Assembly: GCA_964492545.1 (NCBI GenBank)
Contig: CAZBKO010000014.1
Location: forward strand, 1 to 33,886
DNA: 33,886 nucleotides
Origin: RGIG1934 sp964492545
Lineage (GTDB): Bacteria; Bacillota; Clostridia; Lachnospirales; Lachnospiraceae
Reading direction: 5' to 3'
Every line of letters starts with the position of its first letter. Within the stretch, counting starts at the first letter, position 1. The notes beneath the pieces are model-generated. The model ran no database searches, had not been told where the DNA came from, and saw nothing but the letters and a program-made list of their open reading frames with translations. Positions 1-6,296 of this stretch are shown in pieces. Position numbers and translations under genes: made by a program.

Positions 1-2
1 AA

Positions 3-650
3 GAAAAACTTGAGAAAATAACAGTTCCATTTGTACTTAGTACAGTAGGAATGAAAAATATAGTACATACAAGATACTGTGGGTCAGTTGCAGTAGATGA
101 TATGAAGGAAAGTGAAAAAATAGTTGATTATTTGTGCAGTCTGGGGCATAAAAAAATTGCTATTATAACATCATCTCCGGAGGATGAAAGCATTGGTACT
201 ATGAGACTTGAGGGCTATAGGCGTGCCCTTCAAAAAAATCATGTAGAATTTGATGAAAAACTTGCTATAATAATAGAAGATGAATGGGATAGGTATTCTA
301 TGAGAAATGGATACCTGGCTATGAAAAAGTTAATCGAATCGAATGTAGATACAACAGCTGTATTTGCAATAGCTGATAGTATAGCTATCGGTGCGTCAAA
401 AGCTATTATGGATGCAGGACTTAGAATTCCTGATGATATATCTGTGGCAGGTTTTGACGGATTGGAGCTATCAAGCTATTATTCGCCATCATTAACTACA
501 ATAGCTCAGCCTGTAGATAAGATAGCAAAAGAAACATTAAAGATTCTGTTTAGAATGATTAATGGCGATACAAAAGACGTACATAAGGTATATCAGGGTG
601 AGTTAATAGTTGGAGATTCAACTCAAAATATTGAACCAAAGGTGTTATAG
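3..650 (+). CDS. LacI-family transcriptional regulator, C-terminal part (5' truncated by window edge)
   Basis: The reading frame is open from base 3 to a TAG at 648-650, so the gene begins upstream of the window. An internal ATG at 51 is unlikely to be the true start because the frame before it reads like the same domain (EKLEKITVPFVLSTVG). The visible 215 residues match the periplasmic-binding-like effector domain of LacI/PurR regulators: a segment on repeated visits of the number-two subdomain (DYLCSLGHKKIAIIT), AVFAIADSIAIGASKAIMDA, then IPDDISVAGFDGLELSSYYSP and the SLTTIAQPVDKIAKETL region. Such proteins bind a sugar or nucleobase and control DNA binding through an N-terminal helix-turn-helix, which lies outside the window. 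The effector cannot be told. It ends 11 bases before a dynamin-like gene with an AGGAGG site, so the two are probably co-transcribed, an odd pairing. Confidence 0.85.
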   Translation, partial: EKLEKITVPFVLSTVGMKNIVHTRYCGSVAVDDMKESEKIVDYLCSLGHKKIAIITSSPEDESIGTMRLEGYRRALQKNHVEFDEKLAIIIEDEWDRYSMRNGYLAMKKLIESNVDTTAVFAIADSIAIGASKAIMDAGLRIPDDISVAGFDGLELSSYYSPSLTTIAQPVDKIAKETLKILFRMINGDTKDVHKVYQGELIVGDSTQNIEPKVL

Positions 651-661
651 GAGGATTAGAA

Positions 662-2302
662 ATGGAATACATAGCTGTATATAAGGAAAAGTTTGAAAAA
701 CTAAAAGAGATTAAATTGCGATACGGAATGGAAACGGACGAGATAGATAAAATTATTGATGGAATTGACAATTATAGGGTTAATACACCGGTAATTGGTA
801 ATTTTAGTACCGGAAAAAGTTCAATGATTAATGCAATTATAGAAAAACCGTTATTAAGTGTAGATATCACTCCCGAAACAGCTGTGCCAACAGAGATTTA
901 CTATGGAAATAATAAGGTATACCAGTATGATAAGTCAGGTATAGTGGAGAGAGGAATTGAAGAGTTACCACTAAAGGGCTTAACAGTGCAGACAACAGAC
1001 CTTGTAAAGATAGAATACGATAATGAGTTTCTTAAACAGATTCAATCAGTAAATATTGTGGATTTGCCTGGCTTTGATACAAGCATAGAATTACATAATA
1101 GAGCCATTGATCAATATCTTCCAAATAGTCTTGCATATCTTTTGGTGGTATCGTCGGACGAACCAGTACTTAAGGAAAGTATTTCGGATTTTCTTAAGGA
1201 ACTTAAAGCATATAATATGCCTGTTTATGTAGTTATTACAAAAAGTAACAGATTAGATGATGATGAACTTGAAGAATGTAGAAAGTTACTTAAAAAGATT
1301 GTCAGTAGAATTTATGATGAAGAAGATGTAACCGTTGCCTGTGTAGATGCATATGGTCACATTAAAGTTGACGAATTAAAAGATATTCTGCTTGAGATAC
1401 AGGGAAAAACAGGTGAAATATTTGTCAATAAGTATTCAAAAATGCTAAAAAATGAATCAAGATATCCTGAAGCTTATTTGGAGGATAGAATCGACAAAGA
1501 ATGTCTTTCTACTTCTAGACTTGAGCAGGAACAGGAAAAACTTGAAAAGAGAATGCAGGAAATTACAGTAGAAATTGAGAGAGAAAAAAATAACTTTGAG
1601 AGACAGGCAAAGGTATGTACAAATACTATTAGAGAGCGTGTTAAGAATGATCTTGAATCAAGTTCAGCAACCATAAGTGCTATGCTTGAGAGCGGTGCAG
1701 ATATAACAGATAAGATTAATGCTATTGTAAGACGTTCAGTACGAATTGGTATTAATACAGAATTCGAGCCTAAGCTTAAGAAGTATGTTGAACATATTGC
1801 CGAAATGATTCAGATAGAGTTTCCTTCAAGTGAAATTCTTATTTCTGATATAACACAGAGACTTTCAGATAATGTAGTTGAGGATTCTGCAAAAACTGCT
1901 TTACCTGTAATACTCGCAGGAGTTGGAGCGGTACTGTCAGGACCTGTAATAGGTATAATAGGTGGCGTTGTAGGTATAGTTGCTGATACAATGCTAAATA
2001 TTAGAAACAACAAAAAGAAACAGCATGAAATAGATAAGGCCGCAAATAACCTTATTAATGAAGTAGCAGAACAGACAGTTACAAGCATAGAAAATGAAAT
2101 AGTTAGATATATTGCAACAATTAATGAAAAGATTGAAAAGGATGTTTTAAGACAGAAGGAAGTTCTTAAGAAATCAATACAGGATGTTAAGATTGATATT
2201 AGCATAGAAGAAAGCAACAGAGCTAAGACTATTGAAGGACTTGAAGCCGACCTTAATGTTTTAAAGAAGTTTAGGGAAGATGAAAATGTAGCAGAGGCTT
2301 AG
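662..2302 (+). CDS. bacterial dynamin-like GTPase, first of a pair
   Basis: A 546-residue dynamin-superfamily GTPase. G1 is GNFSTGKSS at residues 46-54, G3 is DLPGFD from residue 134, and the G4 position reads TKSN (193-196) in place of the usual (T/N)KxD, a departure from consensus. After the GTPase domain come long charged helices (about 270-340, coiled-coil-like) and a glycine-rich hydrophobic stretch around residues 413-443 (ILAGVGAVLSGPVIGIIGG), the likely membrane-inserting paddle or hairpin. A second helical bundle ends the protein. Family members remodel or tether membranes on nucleotide hydrolysis. The start is fixed by AGGAGG seven bases upstream of the ATG. The next gene, 15 bases downstream, encodes a second and different dynamin-like protein, so a hetero-oligomeric pair is likely. 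The biological role (membrane repair, fission, phage defence) cannot be read from sequence. Confidence 0.88.
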   Translation: MEYIAVYKEKFEKLKEIKLRYGMETDEIDKIIDGIDNYRVNTPVIGNFSTGKSSMINAIIEKPLLSVDITPETAVPTEIYYGNNKVYQYDKSGIVERGIEELPLKGLTVQTTDLVKIEYDNEFLKQIQSVNIVDLPGFDTSIELHNRAIDQYLPNSLAYLLVVSSDEPVLKESISDFLKELKAYNMPVYVVITKSNRLDDDELEECRKLLKKIVSRIYDEEDVTVACVDAYGHIKVDELKDILLEIQGKTGEIFVNKYSKMLKNESRYPEAYLEDRIDKECLSTSRLEQEQEKLEKRMQEITVEIEREKNNFERQAKVCTNTIRERVKNDLESSSATISAMLESGADITDKINAIVRRSVRIGINTEFEPKLKKYVEHIAEMIQIEFPSSEILISDITQRLSDNVVEDSAKTALPVILAGVGAVLSGPVIGIIGGVVGIVADTMLNIRNNKKKQHEIDKAANNLINEVAEQTVTSIENEIVRYIATINEKIEKDVLRQKEVLKKSIQDVKIDISIEESNRAKTIEGLEADLNVLKKFREDENVAEA

Positions 2303-2317
2303 GAGGAATAAATAATT

Positions 2318-4438
2318 ATGGATATCTTTAAGAAAACAAGGGAAGACGAACTTGAGTTTGAAAAATTCACAGATAAAGTTGATAATGTATATACGGTGCT
2401 TAAGGATTTTGAGGATGAAATTGACTTATTTGATATAGCTTCTATTAAGAAAAGTTTCAAGTTAAAGACCGACGACTTTTTTAGAGAGGACAGAAAACTA
2501 AACATTGGTATTATCGGAAGGGTTAAGGTTGGAAAATCAACATTTTTAAATACATTATTATTTGATGGCAAAAATGTACTTCCAACTGCAGTTACACCAA
2601 AGACGGCAGCATTAACAAAAATAGAGTATGATTATGAGAACAGAATTGAAGTAGAATATTTCAATATGGATGAATGGAAACTCATTGTAGCTAAGTCAAA
2701 GTCAGAGCTAGAGACGAATGATTATGTAGGTGCTAAAGAAATAGTTTCTATGTTAAGAGAGAGAAACCTTGCTCCAGAAGAATATATTCTTATGGAAAAA
2801 GAGACAATAAAGTTTGATACATATGAAGCTCTGATGAAAGGTCTTAACGAATATGTAGGTGAGGATGGTAAATTCACCCCTATAGTTAAAAGTGTAAGTA
2901 TATATGTAGATAATGAGGATTTGGAGGATATTTCAATAGTAGATACTCCGGGACTGTATGATCCAATAATCTCACGTGTTGATAAGACAAAACAATTTAT
3001 GGAGATATGTGATGTTGTATTTTTCCTTAGTAAGTCAACGTCATTCCTTGATAAAAATGATATTGATTTGATGGCATCACAGCTTCCAAAAAAGGGCGTA
3101 AAAAAAGTAATTCTTGTATGCAGTAGATTTGATGATGGACTTAGAGATACATTGTGGAGCAATCCAAATCTTAAGACAGCAATAGCAGACACAAAGCAAA
3201 AGCTTACATCTTATGCAGATTCTGCATTTACAAATTACAGAAATACAAATAGATTTGTTAATAATGAAGTAATTGAGCAGATTAAAAAGCCTATATTTGT
3301 ATCAGCAATGGCAGAAGCAATGTCTAGAAAAAAAGTTGATGAGTATAGCAATAAAGAGAGAAAAGTATATGAAGATTTAACGGCTAAAAACAAAGTATCT
3401 GCTAAAGAATTAAAAGCTATAGGTAATATGGATGAGATAAGAGCTCTGTTCAAAGAGGTTGTTGATCATAAGGAAGTAATGCTTGAAGAAAAAGCAAAAA
3501 CATTTATACCTATGGCGAAGGAAGAGCTTAACGATAAGCTTTCAAGAATAGACAAGCTTGCTAAGAAAAGGATTACTCAGCTTACTGCATATGATAGAGA
3601 AAAACTTATGGACCAGAAAAAACAGATATCAATGCAGATTAATAAGATGAATGCCAATCTTGAAATAGTATTTAACGAACTGATTGAGAAAGTTGAAAAG
3701 CATAAGCTGGAAGCTATCAGTGAAATTAGAGCGTATAACAGAGAATACCTTCAGGTTGCAGAAAAGGAAGGTATTACAACTCATTATGAGATTCGAAAGG
3801 AATCAACGACAAGATGGTATCTGCCTTGGACATGGGGAACAAGCAGCAGGGTCATATACAGCTATGATGAAAAATATCAGTATATAGACGCATACGATGC
3901 AGTTGAAAATATTAGGAATTTTGTCGAGGATGGAAAGGAATGTATAGAATTAGCGTTTAATAAATCTCTTGACATCGCAATGCTAAAGAATAGATTACTG
4001 TCAATAATTGTTGAAAATCTTGATGCACTTGGAGATAATTTTGATTCCTCATATTATAGACTCCTTGTAGAACAGACCTTGCAGGGTATTAAAATACCTA
4101 CAATTGAATTTGCAACTACAACATTTGAAGAAATAATAACATCTGAATTTAATGGTGAAATTAAGAGCAATTCGATGAAATCAAATTTTAAGAAGGTATT
4201 GTCAGATACAATATATGATGTTAGAGAAGGTATTTGTAAGAAGCTTGAACGAGAAGTTATGAGATTTGAAGATGTTATTCAGGATCTTAAAGTTAATTTT
4301 GCCGAGAAATTATTAGAAGATATCAACAAAGAACTCAATATAGTAATAGGCAATTTTGAGGATAAAGAGACGCAGATTGAAAGATATGGATTGCTAATAG
4401 CAACATTATCAAAAATTAATCTTGCTGATGAAGAATAG
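2318..4438 (+). CDS. bacterial dynamin-like GTPase, second of a pair
   Basis: A 706-residue dynamin-superfamily protein. G1 is GRVKVGKST (residues 67-75), G3 is DTPGLYD from residue 209, and the G4 region reads CSRFDD (from 268), which lacks the lysine of NKxD. An N-terminal helix precedes the GTPase domain; long helices follow. Instead of the glycine-rich hairpin of its neighbour it carries an aromatic patch around residues 497-506 (TTRWYLPWTW) bounded by charged helices, a plausible membrane-contact tip. No classical transmembrane helix is seen. The AGGAGG that serves this gene overlaps the stop codon of the upstream dynamin gene, so the pair is surely one operon. The two proteins share only general architecture, which points to a heteromeric BDLP pair of the kind known in Campylobacter and Streptomyces, not to a recent duplication. 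A terminator follows directly. Confidence 0.88.
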   Translation: MDIFKKTREDELEFEKFTDKVDNVYTVLKDFEDEIDLFDIASIKKSFKLKTDDFFREDRKLNIGIIGRVKVGKSTFLNTLLFDGKNVLPTAVTPKTAALTKIEYDYENRIEVEYFNMDEWKLIVAKSKSELETNDYVGAKEIVSMLRERNLAPEEYILMEKETIKFDTYEALMKGLNEYVGEDGKFTPIVKSVSIYVDNEDLEDISIVDTPGLYDPIISRVDKTKQFMEICDVVFFLSKSTSFLDKNDIDLMASQLPKKGVKKVILVCSRFDDGLRDTLWSNPNLKTAIADTKQKLTSYADSAFTNYRNTNRFVNNEVIEQIKKPIFVSAMAEAMSRKKVDEYSNKERKVYEDLTAKNKVSAKELKAIGNMDEIRALFKEVVDHKEVMLEEKAKTFIPMAKEELNDKLSRIDKLAKKRITQLTAYDREKLMDQKKQISMQINKMNANLEIVFNELIEKVEKHKLEAISEIRAYNREYLQVAEKEGITTHYEIRKESTTRWYLPWTWGTSSRVIYSYDEKYQYIDAYDAVENIRNFVEDGKECIELAFNKSLDIAMLKNRLLSIIVENLDALGDNFDSSYYRLLVEQTLQGIKIPTIEFATTTFEEIITSEFNGEIKSNSMKSNFKKVLSDTIYDVREGICKKLEREVMRFEDVIQDLKVNFAEKLLEDINKELNIVIGNFEDKETQIERYGLLIATLSKINLADEE

Positions 4439-4460
4439 AATAATAGTATTTACACATAAT

Positions 4461-4491
4461 AGGAAAGTGATTTATCACTTTCCTATTTTTT
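4461..4491 (+). terminator. rho-independent terminator after the dynamin-like pair
   Basis: AGGAAAGTGA (4461-4470) and TCACTTTCCT (4475-4484) form a perfect 10-bp stem with loop TTTA, followed by A and six Ts. It ends the dynamin operon. Only six bases separate it from the first copy of the repeat element. Confidence 0.92.
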
Positions 4492-4497
4492 AACCCC

Positions 4498-4601
4498 ACT
4501 ATTTGTGAAGGAGCATCACAAATAGTACTTATGGCAGAAGCGAAATCGCCTTCGCGAATTTCACTTCGCCTAACGTCGCAAAAAAATGCTCCGTTAGGAG
4601 G
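4498..4601 (+). repeat. structured repeat element, copy 1 (leader of the tepA-like gene)
   Basis: First of three copies. The 5' hairpin is ACTATTTGTGA (4498-4508) with TCACAAATAGT (4516-4526), 11 bp and loop AGGAGCA. The loop bases GGAGCA (4510-4515) are complementary to TGCTCC (4587-4592). Between them is a long central hairpin, arms 4533-4549 and 4554-4570, loop CTTC, with one C-A mismatch and two single bulges. The element ends in AGGAGG (4596-4601), the Shine-Dalgarno site of the ATG at 4606. CTCC (4589-4592) can alternatively pair with GGAG (4597-4600). It is almost the whole space between terminator and gene. Compared with the other copies it differs mainly near 4571-4573, in the A-run, and in the last ten bases. 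The family name is unknown to me. Confidence 0.85.
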
Positions 4602-4605
4602 AAAT

Positions 4606-5256
4606 ATGAGTCAGAATGAAGATATAAAGGAAATGGGACAAATTGAACTTGAAAAAAACAATAATAAAGTACATTTATTATCAATAATTGGTGAAATTGA
4701 GGGTCACGATGTACTATCGCAAAACACAAAAACAACAAAGTATGAGCACGTACTTCCAAAGCTTGCAAATGTGGAGGAGGATGAGAGTATAAAGGGATTA
4801 CTTGTTATTATTAACACTATGGGCGGAGATATAGAAGCAGGATTAGCCATAGCCGAGATGATTGCAAGTATAAGTAAGCCTAAAGTATCCCTGGTACTTG
4901 GAGGGAGCCATTCAATTGGTGGTCCGGTTGCTGTGTCAGCGGACTATTCATTTATTGTGCCTACGGGAACAATGGTTGTACATCCGGTAAGAATGGGCGG
5001 AACTGTTATTGGAGCACCACAATCCTATGATTATTTTAAGCAAATGCAGGACAGAATTGTCGGTTTTATCTCGAATCATAGCAAAATAAAACCTGAAAGA
5101 ATAGAAGAACTTATGATGAATACTCAAATGATGACAAAAGACCTGGGAACTATATTAGTGGGAAGACAGACTGTGGATGAAGGAATAATAGATGAAGTTG
5201 GTGGTATTGGAAGCGCACTAAAGAAGCTTCACGAGATGATAGATAACAACGTATAA
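4606..5256 (+). CDS. tepA: TepA-like ClpP/crotonase-fold serine peptidase
   Basis: A 216-residue protein of the ClpP/SppA-like S14 fold, closest in style to Bacillus TepA (YmfB). Visible marks are GLLVIINTMGGDIEAGLAIA, then LGGSHSIGGPVAVSADYSF with the likely nucleophile Ser103, and MVVHPVRMGG with His126 as probable general base. TepA has been linked to protein translocation or signal-peptide turnover; the substrate here is not known. As in Bacillus it lies upstream of the ftsK/spoIIIE gene, here with uppP between. The ATG at 4606 is chosen because AGGAGG ends five bases earlier and because the family's N-terminus begins about here. The frame is open upstream to an ATG at 4531, but that stretch is the repeat element and would add 25 spurious residues. 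Confidence 0.85.
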   Translation: MSQNEDIKEMGQIELEKNNNKVHLLSIIGEIEGHDVLSQNTKTTKYEHVLPKLANVEEDESIKGLLVIINTMGGDIEAGLAIAEMIASISKPKVSLVLGGSHSIGGPVAVSADYSFIVPTGTMVVHPVRMGGTVIGAPQSYDYFKQMQDRIVGFISNHSKIKPERIEELMMNTQMMTKDLGTILVGRQTVDEGIIDEVGGIGSALKKLHEMIDNNV

Positions 5257-5311
5257 TCACCAAAATGTAGTATTTTTTCAATGCTTTTTACTTACACAGG
5301 ACTATTTTGTA

Positions 5312-5340
5312 TTGAATAAAAATAAAATTAATAGTAAAAT
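5312..5340 (+). promoter_or_regulatory. sigma-A-type promoter for uppP
   Basis: TTGAAT (5312-5317), a 17-base spacer and TAAAAT (5335-5340), 54 bases before the uppP start, in an A/T-rich intergenic stretch of about 130 bases. No clear terminator separates it from the tepA-like gene. Confidence 0.6.
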
Positions 5341-5350
5341 ATAGAATAGT

Positions 5351-5367
5351 ATGGCAAAGTGTGCCAT
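5351..5367 (+). promoter_or_regulatory. small dyad in the uppP leader
   Basis: ATGGCA and TGCCAT form a 6-bp inverted repeat around AAGTG, starting about ten bases after the -10 box at 5335-5340, so it would sit at the very 5' end of the transcript. It could be an operator half-site pair or a 5' stabilising hairpin. Nothing else in the window shares it. Confidence 0.4.
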
Positions 5368-5393
5368 GAAAATAAGGATTGGAGTAAATGCAT

Positions 5394-6263
5394 ATGAAAT
5401 TATTTGAGGCAATAATACTTGGTTTGGTTCAGGGATTAGCAGAATTCTTACCCATAAGTAGTTCAGGACATTTAGCTATAATGAAGGAATTATTCGGATT
5501 AGATGATGTAGGTCTTACATTTGACCTTTTGCTGCATCTTGGAACACTCGTCGCAGTATTTATTGCGTTCTACAAGGATATATGGGAACTTATAGTTGAA
5601 GGAATAGGAATTGTCGTTGATTGCTGTGTAAATATTTCACTGTTCATTAAGAAAAAAATGGGCAGAGAAGTTACATATCGAAAGGTTGTTTCCACACCAT
5701 ATAGAAGATTTGTAATGCTGATTATTGTATCTACAATTCCAACCGGAATAATGGGACTTATATTTAAAAACATATTTAATTTAGATAATCCTTTACTAAT
5801 TGTGCCGGGAATAAGTCTTATGCTTACAGGCTGCATTTTGCTGCTTGCAGACTTGATGCCAACTGGAAAAATAACTCCAAAGGATGCAACATATAAGCAG
5901 GCTGCATTTATCGGAATTGGACAGGGCTTTGCAACACTTCCGGGTCTATCGAGATCAGGAACAACAATTGCATGCTGCCTTGCAAGTGGCTTTGATAAGA
6001 AATTTGCAGTTAAATATTCATTTATTATGTCGATTCCGGCAATACTTGGTGCCAATTTGCTTGAAATAAAGGATTTGGCAGGACAGCATCTTGGAAGCGG
6101 AGAATTAATCAATTACATCGTAGGAATGATTGTAGCAGGTGTAAGTGGATACATATGTATCAAGACAATGCTTGTCGTTGTTCGTAAGAAGAAATTCAAG
6201 TATTTTGCATATTATTGCCTTGGAATGGGTGCATTAGCAGTAATACTATTTTTTGCTATATAA
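5394..6263 (+). CDS. uppP: undecaprenyl-diphosphatase UppP (BacA)
   Basis: An integral membrane phosphatase of about 289 residues that removes the terminal phosphate from undecaprenyl diphosphate, recycling the lipid carrier for peptidoglycan and other wall polymers; high dosage is associated with bacitracin tolerance. The N-terminal signature QGLAEFLPISSSGH (residues 13-26) and the second signature PGLSRSGTT (from 183) are both intact, and several hydrophobic segments fill the rest. A longer hydrophilic loop with KKKMGREVTYRKV lies around residue 85-95. The ATG at 5394 is preferred since GGAG ends nine bases upstream and the family begins with (M)xLxEAIILG; an ATG at 5388 is also possible with AAGGA. 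It lies between tepA-like and ftsK genes and has its own candidate promoter. Confidence 0.95.
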   Translation: MKLFEAIILGLVQGLAEFLPISSSGHLAIMKELFGLDDVGLTFDLLLHLGTLVAVFIAFYKDIWELIVEGIGIVVDCCVNISLFIKKKMGREVTYRKVVSTPYRRFVMLIIVSTIPTGIMGLIFKNIFNLDNPLLIVPGISLMLTGCILLLADLMPTGKITPKDATYKQAAFIGIGQGFATLPGLSRSGTTIACCLASGFDKKFAVKYSFIMSIPAILGANLLEIKDLAGQHLGSGELINYIVGMIVAGVSGYICIKTMLVVVRKKKFKYFAYYCLGMGALAVILFFAI

Positions 6264-6296
6264 GATTAACGAAATTAAAGTATAGGAGGCAGTGTT

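Noticed and set aside
4503..4531. Promoter inside the repeat (TTGTGA, 17 bases, TACTTA)
   Set aside because: The -10 match is poor and is not kept in copies 2 and 3, where it reads TCTTGA or similar.
4531..4605. N-terminal extension of the tepA-like protein from the ATG at 4531
   Set aside because: The 25 codons are repeat element sequence shared with unrelated loci, lack a Shine-Dalgarno site, and the AGGAGG at 4596-4601 fits the ATG at 4606.
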